Made by a program: the position numbers and the translations under genes. The notes beneath the pieces are model-generated. The model made no database searches, was not told the origin of the DNA, and saw only the letters and a list, made by a program, of their open reading frames with translations. From positions 1,410,833 to 1,474,832 of the forward strand of contig LNAC01000348.1 of NCBI GenBank assembly GCA_002007465.1: a DNA stretch of 64,000 nt, in the 5' to 3' direction. This document shows, in pieces, positions 1 through 11,699 of the stretch; the stretch's first letter is position 1, and every line of letters starts with the position of its first letter. The stretch comes from Ailurus styani. Its lineage: Eukaryota; Chordata; Mammalia; Carnivora; Ailuridae.

Positions 1-34
<34 letters not shown>

Positions 35-58
35 CATACACACACACACACAAAATAA
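1..58. repeat. (TA)n then (CA)n microsatellite
   Basis: About 30 bases of TA dinucleotide pass through CATA into CA repeats and are cut by the window edge. Confidence 0.9.
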
Positions 59-1515
59 GGGTAAACACGATGAAGGGATGGAATATGACTGTATAGAAGA
101 AAATTAAAAATGATTATAAAAAAGAAATTGATAAGAAGTTGGTTGGGAAAAAAAAATGAAAGAATGTGATCAGGCTGGAGTCTAGGACAAAGCCATGCAC
201 TAGATTCAGGGTATATTTTGATCTGTTAGAAGAAATATCCCAAAATTTTAAAGAAGAAAACCCTATATGTATACAAAAAATAAGGTTAAATACAGTGAAG
301 GGATAGAATATGACTATAACAATTAAAATTTAAAAATTTAAAAAAATATTGGTAAGATTAATTTTAAAAGGTTAAAATAGGAAAGAGGAAAAAATTTTAA
401 AATAGCATAAGAAAAAAATAAAATTTAAAAAATTTATCTTTGAAAGACTAAAGAATCATGGGAATAAAGCCATGAATTCCATGTTGCATTCCCCTAGCTC
501 TGGAGTTCCGCAGTTCTCATTGATCGGTGAACTTGGACTTGGCTGGATGTTCTTGCTGACCTTCTAGGGGAGGGCCCTGTTGCCATGATTCTCAAATTTC
601 TTTTCCTGAGGTGGAGTTGCAGGGCCCTTGCCAGGGGCCAGGCTAAGTAATCTACTCGGTTTTACTCTTGTGAGCTTTTGTTCCCTGAATGCTTTCCATA
701 CAGCTTTGGAGGCCGGGAATGAAAATGGCGACCTCCCAGTCTCTGGATGGAGGAGCCAGGAAGTTGGGGTCCCACTCTTCAGTGTGCCCTCAGAGAAAAG
801 CAGTCAATCCCTCCCATCTCCCTGGTCTCTGGCTGGATTCCAAGCTCACCCAGCCTGTAACCAAGTGTTTCTATCTCTGGCACATGGCCCCATTGGAGTC
901 TCCAAACCCAGCTAATTCCTGCAGCATGCTCCCGCACTGCTCCTCCTGGGGGAGGAAGAAGGGGGTCTCTCCAGATCTGCCACTTGTGGGGTCCCTGCTC
1001 GAAGAGCAGTGGCCCAACTGTGCCCCAGATCATGGTTTAAGGTAAGCCTGAGCTGAGAGCCAACTCCTCGGCCCTGTCTATGCCATTGGCTTCCCTGTTC
1101 TGATACCTGGGAGCTCTGCCACACGCAGACACCCCGGTCTTTCTGTGACCCTGTGGATCCTGAGGCCACACTGTCCCTGCATGGGCTCCACCCCCTGCTT
1201 AGCCTTGGAGTGATGTCTCTCAGTGAAGCTGACTTCTAAAATTCCAATTTTGTGCTCCACTATTCTACAGTTTGCCAGGAGCTAGCCCCTCACCCCGCAG
1301 TCTATCTTCCCATATATCACCTCAGATTCACTTCTCCACACGTCCTACCTTCCAGAACATGGTCAATTTTCTATTCCTAGAATTGCTGCTCTTCTTTTCT
1401 TCAATCCCTGTTGAGTCTGTAGGTGCTCAGAATGGTTGATAATTATCTAGCTGAACTCCTGGGACCTGATGATATTTCGGTCTCCTACTCTGCCACCATC
1501 TTGCTCCTCCTCCCT
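59..1515 (-). mobile_element. LINE-1 5' UTR (carnivore L1), 5'-complete, leaving the window to the left
   Basis: On the minus strand the segment begins about 1515 with GGAGGAGCAAGATGGTGGCA, like the start of mammalian full-length L1 5' UTRs. A roughly 1.1-kb GC-richer promoter-like region follows (to about 430), then AT-rich sequence to the edge. ORF1 would lie outside the window. Small ORFs here are 5' UTR shadows. It abuts an older antisense L1. Confidence 0.7.
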
Positions 1516-1519
1516 CTAT

Positions 1520-2960
1520 TCTCCCTTATACTCTCTAGTTTTAACCATGTTGCTACAAATGGCAAGATTTTGTTCTTTTTTATGACTGAAAATATTCTAT
1601 TGTATATATACCACATCTTCTTTATCCATTAATCTATCAATGGACACTTGGGTTGCTTCCATATCTTGGCTATTGTTAAGTAATTCTGCAATAAACATAG
1701 GGGTGCATGTATCCCTTTGAATTAGTGTTTTTGTAATCTTTGGTTAAAAACCCAGCAGTGCAAAAACAAAAACAAGAAACAATCCCCCACCCCCAAAACC
1801 CAGTAGTGCAATTACTAGATTGTAGTGTATTTCTATTTTCAACTTTTTGAGGAACCTCCATACTGCTTTCCACAGTGGCTGTACCAGTTTGCATTCCCAC
1901 CACCAACATTGCAAGAGAGTTCGTTTTTCTCCACATCTTCACCAACACCTGTTATTTCTTGTGTTTTTTATTTTAGCCATTCTGACAAGTATGAGGTGAT
2001 ATCTCCTTGTAATTTTGATTTGCATTTCCCTGATGATACATGATAATGAGCATCTTTTCAAATATGTGTGTTGGCCATCTGTATGTCTTTTTTGGAAAAA
2101 TGTCTGCGTCTTCTGCACATTTTGAAATTGGATTATTCATTTTGTGTGTGTTCAGTTTTGTAAGTTCTTGATAGACTTTGGAATCTAACCCTTTATTAGG
2201 TATGTCAGCACTTTAGCAGGTATGTTATTTGCAAATTTCTCCTATTCCATATGTTGCCATTTAATTTTGGTGATTGTTTCCACCACTGCACAGAAGCTTT
2301 TTATTTTGATGGAGTTCCCATAGTTTATTTTTGCTTTTGTTTCCCTTGTTTCTGGGACCTATCTAGAAAAAAGTTGCTATAGCCAATGCCAGAGAAATTA
2401 GTCTTTGCTCTTTTCTATGATTTTTATGGTTCCAGGTCTCACATTTAGATCTTTAATCCATTTTGAATTCGAATTTATTTTTGTGTATGTTGAAAGAAAG
2501 TCGTCTAGCTTCATTCTTTTGCATGTTGCTGTCCAGTTTTCCTAACATCATTTGTTGAAAGCACTTTTTCCCCATTGGATATTCTTTCCTAGTTTGTCAG
2601 AGATTAATTGGCTATATTATTGTGGCTTTATTTCTGCGTTTTCTACTCTGTTCAGTTGATCTCTGTCTGTTTTTGTGCCAGTACCATACTGTTTGGATTA
2701 TGCAGCTTTATAATTTAACTTGTAGTTCAGAATTGTGATGCCTTCAGATTTGCTTTTCTTTTTCAAGATTGCTTTGACTATTTTAGGTCTTTTGTGATTC
2801 CATACAAACTTTAAAATTGTTTGTTCTGGTTCTGTGAAAAATACTGCTGTTACTTTGATAAGATTGTGTTAAATGTGTAGATTGTAGGTCTTAATTGGCC
2901 AGGCCAATCAAGCAAGTAAATTCTTTTGCTGATCATTGATTTTGGGAAAGGACATATGAA
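1520..2960 (-). mobile_element. LINE-1 ORF2 3' region fragment
   Basis: The plus strand reads as reversed L1 ORF2/3' sequence, with the landmarks 'ttctttatccattaatc' and 'ggacacttgggttgcttcc', then polymerase-region words 'ccagtaccatactgttt'. It has many indels and no intact frame. A short local duplication of the 'aacccag(c/t)agtgca' segment occurs near 1750-1810. Confidence 0.9.
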
Positions 2961-3021
2961 CTTGAGGGATGAAAGGAAGCTCACTGGAATGGGGGAGATT
3001 CTGGAACAGGATTCTTAGTTT

Positions 3022-3232
3022 GGGTTTTTAAAAAACTTTTTTAAAAGATTTTTTAAATTTATTTACTTGACAGAGAGCGAGATCACAAGTAGGCAGAGAG
3101 GCAGGCAGAGAGAGAGGAGGAAGCAGGCTCCCTGCTGAGCAGGAGCCCGATGTGGGCCTCTATCCCAGGACCCTGAGATCATGACCTGAGCTGAAGGCAG
3201 AGGCTTTAACCCACTGAGCCACCCAGGCACCC
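3022..3232 (-). mobile_element. CAN SINE
   Basis: A full-length reversed tRNA-Lys SINE ends 'gagccacccaggcaccc'. The 14-bp target duplication aggattcttagttt lies at 3008-3021 and 3233-3246. Confidence 0.95.
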
Positions 3233-3264
3233 AGGATTCTTAGTTTTTAAAAAGAGACACAAAG

Positions 3265-3362
3265 AGGGACTCTTGGCTGGCTCAGTCGGAAGAGCATGCA
3301 ACTCTTAATCTTGGGGTTGTGAGTTTGACCCCCACATTGTACAGTGTAGAGATTACTAAAGT

Positions 3363-3365
<3 letters not shown>
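3265..3365 (+). mobile_element. Short older CAN SINE (tRNA-like part only)
   Basis: The segment contains 'ggctggctcagtcgg', 'agcatgcaactcttaatc' and 'gtgagtttgacccccacat', the tRNA-derived body without the CT-rich tail. It ends in a CA microsatellite. Confidence 0.8.

Positions 3366-3403
<38 letters not shown>
3366..3403 (+). repeat. (AC)n microsatellite
   Basis: About 19 uninterrupted AC units have grown from the tail of the preceding SINE. Confidence 0.95.
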
Positions 3404-3409
<6 letters not shown>

Positions 3410-3689
3410 AGAAAGGATGAAAAGGGGACACAAAAAAGAGACGTAATTCTTTTCTGCCTCTGGATGCTGTGTGAGGATGCAGTGCCTGAGGCCACTGCAG
3501 CCATTTAGTGATCATGAGCAACATGATGAGGACAGAATAGGAAACAGGTGAGAATAACCTGGGTCTTTGATGACACTGAGCATATTGTGTCCTTACTCTA
3601 GGCTTCCAGTTATATGAGTTAATCCATTTTGTTACTGGTTGCCTCCAGAATCAACATTTTCTGTAACTTGCCACCAAAAGCACCCTGAG

Positions 3690-4250
3690 TGACTCACCAC
3701 TGAATATTGAGTGAATTCCAAACTCCTTTGCACAGCAAAAAAGTATTCTCATCATCTGCTCTGTTTTACCTCCCAGTTCCACCACCTCCACCCCGTCTTC
3801 CCCTTTGTGCTCTGGCATATCACACCCTAGCCATGCCATGCAGATTCTCCCTTTCTTCACAGCCTCTCCGGCGAACAACCTCTCCTCCTTCCCCACCTGG
3901 CAAAATCTTTTTAATTTTTCACGATTATTCTCAAGCACCCCCTTCTCTTCCACACCTGTCTTTCCTGACCTCTCCAGGTTAAAGACATTTGCTCTTCCTT
4001 TTGGCCCTACTTCCCCGCCTCTGCCCTTCGCCATCCCTTTTCCTCGCCCTTACCTCAGTTTTAGGACCAGACTCACCCCAAGCATTTAGATTTTTTCACG
4101 GTTCCCTCTTGCCCCCCACCACCATCAGCCTTCTCCAGTAGACTTGGAATTCCCTGAGGGCAAAACCCACCCCTTCCTCAGTTCTGTTGCTCCCAGGGAT
4201 CATGACGGTGTCCAACGGGGCATGGTCACCAGATACATATTTATTGCAGG
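3690..4250 (+). mobile_element. LINE-2 (L2) 3' end
   Basis: The stretch follows the L2 3' consensus order I recall: 'gaattccaaactcctttgca', 'cacctggcaaaatc', 'cctgtctttcctgacctctcc', then 'ttccctgagggcaaaac'. It is old and degenerate. Pyrimidine-rich ORFs on both strands are shadows of it. Confidence 0.65.
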
Positions 4251-4259
4251 GGATTTATG

Positions 4260-5695
4260 TGGAGAACTTGGCTGAGCCTGAGAAGCAGCAACAGCGTCCA
4301 GGCAAACCTGAGGGAAGGAGGCCTGAACGCTGGGATGTAGCTTGAGTGTGCAGGTACCCACAGTGCCCATGCTGGTGGGCATCTGGGTTTCTCTGTTGAG
4401 GGAATAGCATGAAAAGGGTCTGTGTGGACAGTACCAGTGTCAACAAGCAGGTGAATGCGGGCTTGTGTGAGGGAAGTCTTCTGTGTATGGGCGTGTGAAA
4501 GAGAGTTTGTTTGTGTGACTGGGGGAGTCTGTGAGACTGTTTGAAGTGCAGTTCTGAGGACTGAGTCAGAAGTGTGGCAGGAACATATGTAAATTTTTCA
4601 CATCACTCAAAAGTGTGGTCCGCCTAAGATCTTCTAAAGCTGTCTTTGCCATCTTGTAAGTCTTAGTGTCTGATTCTCTAATTATTTCATTTCCACACAC
4701 CCTATGCAAATTTCCCATATCCCTTTCAGTTACCTGAATTTAATGAGGCAAAATGTCTTAACAATAAGCAGATCATCACCTGTTATATGTATATAACCCC
4801 GGTGTTTAAAGAAAATTGTTTAAAGAAACAATCTGAGGGTCTCCCAAACCCTGGATGATGTGGGTGTTTTTGCTTTTGTTGTTTTTGTTTTGAGGAAGAT
4901 TTCTGGTTCCATCAGAGCCAAGAGGAACCAACACATGATAGGGGCCCATGGGTCACCCTGACTGAAGCTGGCCTGGGTCACCCCTCTTCCCTGTCCAGTT
5001 CTAGCAACATCCTAGTTACAGTTGTTACTGATTTGAGGGTGGTTTTCTTTGTTTTTAGTGATAACATGGACCTCATTTTTAAAGATCTTCTTTGCTAAAG
5101 TCTGAATAGACATCTCAACAAACAATAAGAACAGAAAAAAAAATGTAGTCAACGCTCTTATTTCATTCCCCAACTACCCCATGAAACCCCATCATGTTAA
5201 TGAAGAAACTTGGGTCTAAGACGTGGAGTGAGAAGCACAGCGAGTATACCTCTGGCCTGTCTGAGGAGGATCCTTAAGGGAATCTCCAAGGAAAGCTGAG
5301 GACTGTTCTTGTTTTGTTTTGGCTTTGTTGGCCCTGTCATTGGTCTGGGACAGGCCCACAGTAAATGCAGGTTTTAGACCAGGGGGAGAGTCTCCAAGGC
5401 ACCTGGTGAGGAGAAAAGTGTGTCTTCAGAGGGGGGGCACGCCTCCAGGACTGAATCACAAAGACCCCAGAATCCGTACTGAACTGTGTGCAGAACAGAC
5501 TGGCTTGCCTCTGCTCTGGACTGACTGGAGCCACCAGGCGGTGAAGGCTGGGGCATCCAGCCCCGGGCTGACTTCATCTGGGGACCCCTTTCGAAGTCTT
5601 TCCAAGTGGGGAGAAGCCTTTGCCATCAGATTATTAGGGTGGAGTGTATACTCCTTTCTAGTCTCTTAGGAAATTTGGGTGTGGTTTTTTTTTCA
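4260..5695. other. Unique intergenic sequence, nothing recognised
   Basis: I see no repeat consensus, splice-bounded exon or RNA gene. The 116-codon frame at 5319-5669 has no recognisable domain, and no frame is conserved in an obvious way. Confidence 0.5.
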
Positions 5696-5699
5696 ATAT

Positions 5700-6274
5700 T
5701 AAAATTTTTTTATTTTGTTTTTTAAGATTTTGGTGAAATACACATAATGGAGGAGTTACCATTACATTACCATTAAGTACAAGTTACTGTGGACATCTTA
5801 ACCATTAGACTTAGCCACATCTATACCCATCACCCCATTCATGCAGGTTTCTTTTCATTTTCCCAAACTGAAACTCTACCCCTATTAAACACTAACTCCC
5901 CATCCTCCCTGCCTCCAGCCCTTGGCCACCGCCATTCTCCTGTCTCCATGAATGTGACTGCTCTAGCTACCTCATAGAGATGGACCCACACAGTATTTGT
6001 CCTTGTGTCTGGCGTATTTTCTTTGGCATAAAGTCCTCATGGTGCATCCATGCTGTCACATGAGTCAGGATTTCCTCCCTTTTTAAAGATGAATAATATT
6101 CCACTATGTGTGTACACATTGGGTTTATCCATTCATCCCTTGACGTACAGTTGCTTCTGCCTTTTGGCTACTCTAAGGAATGCTGCTGTGAACACAGGTA
6201 TACAGACATCTCTTGGAGACTTTGTTTTCAATTCTTTTAGATATCTACCCAGAAATGGAACTGCTAGATTGGAT
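5700..6274 (-). mobile_element. Old LINE-1 (L1M-type) 3' fragment
   Basis: The reversed L1M pattern includes 'cccaaactgaaactctacc', 'cctccagcccttggccacc' and 'aatattccactatgtgtg'. It breaks at a SINE at 6281. Confidence 0.85.
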
Positions 6275-6280
6275 CAGTGC

Positions 6281-6503
6281 TCTTTTTTTTTTTTTAAGAT
6301 TTTATTTATTTATTTGAAAGTGAGACAGAGAGAGAGAGAGAGAGAGCGCGAGCGCATGAATGCAAGCATGAGTGGAAGGAGGGGCAGAGGCAGAGGGAGA
6401 AGCAGGCTCCCTGCTGAGCAGGGAGCCCGACTCGGGGAGGACCCCAGGATCATGACCTTAGCCAAAGGCAGAAACTTAACTGACTGAGCCACCCAGGTGC
6501 CCA
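6281..6503 (-). mobile_element. CAN SINE
   Basis: A reversed SINE with T13 start, an (AG)n tract and 'gccacccaggtgccca' end. The target duplication is cagtgc at 6275-6280 and 6504-6509. Confidence 0.92.
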
Positions 6504-6518
6504 CAGTGCATTTTTTTT

Positions 6519-6682
6519 AAACGCAAGTTTCTTTCTTTCTTTCTTTTTTTGTTAGTTAGCTAGTTTGTTTATTTATTTATTTATTTTTAGTAATCTCTAA
6601 ATCCAAAGTGGGGCTCAAAATCCCAACCTCAAGATCAAGAGTCGAATGTTCTTCTGACTGAGCTAGCAACGTACCCCTGGGT
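6519..6682 (-). mobile_element. Short older CAN SINE with CTTT/TTTA tail
   Basis: The body is 'agtaatctctaaatccaaag' through 'gactgagctagcaacgtacc', the short tRNA-like form reversed. The word cagtgcattttt flanks it at 6504 and 6683. Confidence 0.8.
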
Positions 6683-6689
6683 CAGTGCA

Positions 6690-6980
6690 TTTTTAATAGA
6701 GATGTGTTGCTTAGTATAATGACTGTCCTAACCATAACTACATTGTCTGGTCAGCTTTTTTCCCTGCCTTTGCTTCACCTCACCCATACTTCTTGCTCCT
6801 CAACCTTCATCCCCCACAGCCTGAAACACTTGATTGGGACTACTAGCTAGTGCTAGTATCATTTAAGGGAGAAGCTGATCATGCTAAGAAATAATCAGAT
6901 CAGGGGAGGGCCCCTGATCTAAAATGAGCCAGTGAGTTTCTTTCGTAGGAAACTGGAATTTATTTTATTTTATTGTATCT
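6690..6980. other. Unique sequence, nothing recognised
   Basis: A short AT-moderate stretch between a SINE and an L1 shows no gene. Confidence 0.4.
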
Positions 6981-6984
6981 TATT

Positions 6985-8450
6985 TTATTTTATGTTATTT
7001 TTATTTTATTATTTTAATTCCAGTAGAGTTAATATATAGTGCTATATTAGTTTCAGGTCCACAATATAGTGATTCACCTATTCTATACATCACATGGTGC
7101 TCATCACAACAAGTGCATTACTTAATCACTTTCACCTATTTTACCCATCCCCGCTCCCACTCCCTGGAATGCAGCAGTCTGTTTTCTATAGTTAAGAATC
7201 TGTTTCTTGGTTTGTCTCTTTTTTTCCTTTGAGCATTTGTTTTGTTTCTTAGATTCCACATATGAGTGATTGTATGGTGTTTGTCTTTCCCTGACTGACT
7301 TATTTTGCTTAGCATTATATTCTCTAGCTCCATCCATGTCATTGCAAATGGCGAGATTTCATTCTTTTTTATGGTTGATTAATATTCCATTGTGTATATA
7401 TACCACTTCTTCTTAATCCATTAATCAATTGATGGGCACTTGGGTTCTTTCCATCATTTGGCTGCTGTAAATAATGTTGCTATAAACAGGGAGCATGTAA
7501 TCCCTTTGAATTAGTGTTTTTGTATTTTTTGGGTAAATGCCCCAGTAGTGTGATTACTGGATCTTTGCAAATACCTTCTCCCATACTATAGTTTGGTTGC
7601 CTTTTAGTTTTGTTGTGTTTCCTTTGCTGTGCAGTAGCCTTTTATTTATTTATTTATTTTTTAGATTTTTTTAAAAAAGATTTTATTTATTTATTTGACA
7701 CAGAGAGAAAGATTACAAGTAGGCAGAGAGGCAGGCAGAGAGACAGGGAGAGGAGGAAGCAGGCTCCCTGCTGAGCAGAGAGCCCGATGCGGGCCTCGAT
7801 CCCAGGACGCTGAGATCATGACCTGAGCTGAAAGCAGAGGCTTTAACCCACTGAGTCACCCAGGCGCCCTGCAGTAGCCTTTTATTTTGATGTAGTCACA
7901 ATACTTTTATTTTTGCTTTTAGTTCCCCTGCCTCAGGAGACATATGTAGAAAAATGTTGCTATGGCTAATGTCAGAGAAGTTACTGTCTGTGCACTCTGC
8001 TAGAATTTTAATGGTTTCCTGTCTCACATTTAGGTCTTTAATCCATTTCAAATTTACATCTGTATATAGTGTAAGAAAGTGGTCCAGTTTCATTCTTTTG
8101 CATGTAGCTGCTAAGTTTTCCCAGCACTGTTTGTTGAAGAGACTTTTCCACATTGGATATTCTTTCCTGCTTTATCAAAGATTAATTGACCATATAATTG
8201 CAGGTTTATTTCTGGGGTTTTTATTCTGTTCCATTGATCTATGTGTCTTTTTTTGGTGCCAGTACCATACTGTTTTGATTATTACAGCTTTGTAATATAA
8301 CTTGAAGTCTGGAATTGTGATACCTCCAGTTTTGTTTTTCTTTTTCGAAACTGTTTTGGCTACTTGAGGTCTTTAGTGATTCCATATAAATTTTAGGATG
8401 GTTTGAGTTCGGTAAAAAATGCTGTTGGTATTTTGATAGGGATTGGAAGG
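6985..8450 (-). mobile_element. LINE-1 3' UTR and ORF2 end fragment
   Basis: The reversed L1 starts at the 3' end ('ccagtagagttaatatatag') and runs into ORF2. It is split by a SINE at 7647-7869. Antisense ORF pieces such as MRKT-like 'LNVRQETIKIL' show decayed ORF2. Confidence 0.9.
7647..7869 (-). mobile_element. CAN SINE inserted in LINE-1
   Basis: A full reversed SINE. The 17-bp duplication tgcagtagccttttatt lies at 7630-7646 and 7870-7886, so the SINE is younger than the L1. Confidence 0.95.
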
Positions 8451-8454
8451 AATC

Positions 8455-9130
8455 TGGAATTCAAACAGAGATTTTCACTGTCTGAGTGCTCTGTTGGACA
8501 GGAGAGACATAAACTCAGCACTGTGGTGAAAGCCCATTTCTAGCATCGGCTGGGACCCATGAGAAGCTGGTTTATGGGGAGAGAGTTTGAAGCAGCTGCT
8601 AGAGAAGGGGAGACTTGGGTTCTCTGAAGTACTATGTCCCTGGCCAGGAGGCCTGCAGTCCAACTCTCTCTATGTCATGGAGTGACCCAGGATCCTTATC
8701 ATAAAGGCCCCCTGTGCTCAAACTAGTTCTGCAACCAAGGTTTACTCAACTAAACATACATGCCCAACTCAAACAGACTTTGGACTTAATGACTTGCTTC
8801 TGTAATAGTATCTTCTATTTTCTGTAGGACCAAAAAAAAAAAAAATCCCTCATACCTCTTTGCTTATTAGCCTAGTGAAATAAAATACATTGTGGTTTTA
8901 CCAAGAGTCATTTACATGAACTTTTAAAAATTAAGGTTTAATTACTGTAATATATTAATACCCTCTCTTTATAGAAATTAAATGATTATAGACGTTTATA
9001 TATAACGGTTTATATATAATGGTAAAGTACTGTTAGGAGTTTATAATTCTCATTTCTTGCTTAACAATCAGTAAATTGCAGACACATGTATCAGCCCAGA
9101 GACACGCCCCCCCCACCCTTTGAGCTCAGG
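8455..9130. other. Unique AT-rich intergenic sequence
   Basis: No gene, exon or repeat is recognised. Confidence 0.4.
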
Positions 9131-9139
9131 GCTCTCATA

Positions 9140-9252
9140 GCACAGAGGTGAGCTCCTTGAAGTCAGAAAGCACGTCCTAATCATCTTTATGTGATTCATA
9201 CACAGTGTATGCCTGCACACAGAGCATTGATAATTGAATGAATGAATGAAAT
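9140..9252 (+). mobile_element. LINE-2 3' terminus
   Basis: The sequence 'gtgagctccttgaagtcag' through the (TGAA)n end 'gaatgaatgaatgaa' matches the L2 3' end pattern. Confidence 0.65.
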
Positions 9253-9584
9253 CAGGAGATTGGACTACATGATCCTTAAGACCCTCTCTATTACGTCTTG
9301 TGTATTCTGATTCTATAAACTATTCATTGCCCACTATTTATCAGTGGATTTCTGGACACAATTTCTGTGCATACAATAGAACACCTTTACAATGCCGACT
9401 CGTAAACATGGTCAATATCTATAGTAAAGATTACTCTTATTGTCTGCCACTGTTACATTTCAAGAAATATAAGCTGAATTATAGCTGAAATTTCAGAAAA
9501 ATTTAAAGTTCTTAACATTATATGAAATGAAATCATTCCCTAAACATGTATAAATGATCTTTTAATGCATTATTCTAATGACAA

Positions 9585-10055
9585 AGTGGTGAGGACTCCG
9601 CAGCCCAGTTGCTGGGGTTCATATCCTGGCCCCACCACTTGCTAGCTGTGTGACTTTAGGCATGTTACTTAACCTTTCTGTGCTGAGTTGTCTCATTTGT
9701 AAAATAGGGATAATGATTGTGTTTAGACTGTAGAGTTGATGCAAGAATTAAAAGCATCAATATGGGAAACTTGGATGGCTCAGTCAGTTAAGTGCCCAAC
9801 TCTTGATTTCGGCTCAGGCTATGATCTCAAGGTCATGAAATTGAGCCCTGCGTCAGGCTCTGCACTGGGCGTGGAGCCTGAGATTCTCTCTCCTTCTTTC
9901 TCTGCCCGGCCCCCACCGTTCTCACTCACTCACTCACAAATAAATAAATAAATCTTTTTTTTTTTTAAAGCATCAGTACAAGTTCAGGGCTTACAACAGT
10001 GCTCAGCACATAGTAAGGCATAATACAGGTGTTAGCTGCTACTGCTGTTATTAGT
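9585..10055 (+). mobile_element. MIR element, split by a CAN SINE
   Basis: The left part has 'gctagctgtgtgactttagg', 'cttaacctttctgtgctgag' and 'cttaacctttctgtgc', the MIR core. The right part, after the SINE, has 'cagtgctcagcacatagtaa'. A SINE occupies 9760-9966. Confidence 0.9.
9760..9966 (+). mobile_element. CAN SINE inserted in MIR
   Basis: The plus-strand SINE has a (AAAT)n tail. The duplication aaagcatca lies at 9751-9759 and 9967-9975. Confidence 0.92.
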
Positions 10056-10443
10056 TAAAGGAGAAATTGATATTATTCAAACATAATTAACTGCCAAGGC
10101 ACCCCATGCATGGTACAGACTGGCCACAGAGGAACCTCAGAGGCTAACTTCCCTAGCAATGCCTGGAGGGCCAGAAACACAACCCAAAAGGGCAGGGCGT
10201 CCATACCCTGAGAGAAGGGAAAGACTCAGCAGGTAAATTGCTAAACTGCTTCCTCACTCTTATTCCTACTGCAGAGACTCCAGGAAGCCTCTATGTAAAT
10301 GTCCTAGGATTAAGAAGCAGGCTGTTTGTTGTGACACACTGGCCATTTTCCATGTACTCTCTCCCCTTTCCTGTCTCACATCCCTGTCCCTCTTTTGGTC
10401 TCCTGGGACAGCATTCCCTACTTAAGTGTTGGAACATCCTCGA
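10056..10443. other. Unique sequence, nothing recognised
   Basis: A short non-repeat stretch without gene features. Confidence 0.4.
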
Positions 10444-10845
10444 GTGCCTGGGGGGCACAGTCGGTTAAGCATCTGTGTTTGGCTCAGGTCATGATCCCAG
10501 CGTCCTGAGATTGAGTCCCAAGTGGAGCTCCCTGCTCAGCAGGGAGCCTGCTTCTCCCTCTCCCTCTGCCTGCCATTCCTTTCGCTTGTGCTTTCTTTTT
10601 TGTTTTTTAAGATTTTATTTATTTATTTGACACACAGAGAGAGAGAGATCACAAGTAGGCAGAGAGGCAAGCAGAGGGAGAAGGGGAAGCAGGATCCCTG
10701 CCGAGCAGAGAGCTGATGCGGGGCTCGATCCCAGGACCCTGAGATCATGACCTGAGCTGAAGGCAAAGGCTTAACCCACTGAGCCACCCAGGCACCCCTG
10801 CTTGTGCTTTCTTTGTCAAAGAAATAAATAAAATCTTTAATAAGA
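10444..10845 (+). mobile_element. CAN SINE, interrupted by a second SINE
   Basis: The outer element runs 10444-10598 and resumes 10800-10845, ending 'aaataaataaaatctttaa'. A younger SINE sits inside it. Confidence 0.92.
10599..10799 (-). mobile_element. CAN SINE nested in a SINE
   Basis: The reversed element lies inside the outer SINE. The 15-bp duplication gcttgtgctttcttt lies at 10584-10598 and 10800-10814. Confidence 0.95.
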
Positions 10846-10996
10846 GTTGGGACATCTGCTTCTGCCTCCAGCCCTGATGTTTAAGGAATTGTGGCTAAGG
10901 TAGACATTTCCCATTGCATATCCTCCAAGCTTCACCAAGGAAAATAAACCACAGCCCATGGTTTTCTTTGGAATTGTAGTAAAGAGCATCCTTAAG

Positions 10997-11165
10997 GGGA
11001 TGCCTGGGTGGCTCAGTCAGTTAAGCGTCTGCCTTCCTCTCAGGTCATGATCCTAGGGTCAGGGGATCAAGTCCTGAATGGGGCCTGCTTCTCCCTCTAC
11101 CTGCCATTCCCCCTGCTTGTGCTCTCTCTCTCTGACAAATAAATAAATAAAATCTTTAAAAGAAA
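10997..11165 (+). mobile_element. CAN SINE
   Basis: The element has 'gatgcctgggtggctcagtc' and ends 'aaataaaatctttaaaag'. Confidence 0.93.
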
Positions 11166-11272
11166 GCAGAAAGCACTGCTTTCCCTTACTTTATGTGGTG
11201 CTCTCTGATTTCTTCTTCTGTTTTTTCATTCTATTCTATTTTATAATTTTATTTAGAAATTGAGGGTATGGG

Positions 11273-11480
11273 GGCACCAGGGTGGCTCAGTGGGTTAAAG
11301 CCTCTGCCTTTGGCTCAGGTCATGGTCTCAGGGTCCTGGGATCGAGCCCCACATTGGGCTGCCTGCTGGGCAGGAAGCCTGCTTCCTACTCTCTCTGCCT
11401 ACCTCTCTGCTAACTTGTAACCTCTCTCTCTCTGTCAAATAAATAAATAAATAAAATCTTTAAAAAAATTAAAAAAAAAA
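11273..11480 (+). mobile_element. CAN SINE
   Basis: Plus-strand SINE with the 18-bp duplication agaaattgagggtatggg at 11255-11272 and 11481-11498. Confidence 0.95.
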
Positions 11481-11498
11481 AGAAATTGAGGGTATGGG

Positions 11499-11696
11499 AC
11501 ACCTGGATGGTGCAGTCAGTTGAGTATCTGACTCTTGATTTCAGCTCAGGTCACCGTCTCAGGGTTGTGAGAGCAGTCCCACGTTGGGATCTGCACTGGG
11601 CAGGGAACCTGCTTGATTCTCTCTCCCTCTATCCTCCCCTCCCTGTGCTCTCTTTCTCTTTCAAAAACAAACAAACAAACAAAAACACAAAAAAAG
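11499..11696 (+). mobile_element. CAN SINE, older, directly after the previous one
   Basis: It begins 'acacctggatggtgcagtc' and ends in (CAAA)n. The younger SINE before it duplicated the flank that joins the two. Confidence 0.9.
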
Positions 11697-11699
11697 TGG

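Noticed and set aside
628..1260. Cluster of overlapping ORFs on both strands
   Set aside because: They lie in the GC-rich 5' UTR of an antisense L1 and have no independent support.
3651..4089. Three overlapping ORFs of 91-127 codons
   Set aside because: They are frames through a degenerate L2 element with biased pyrimidine content.
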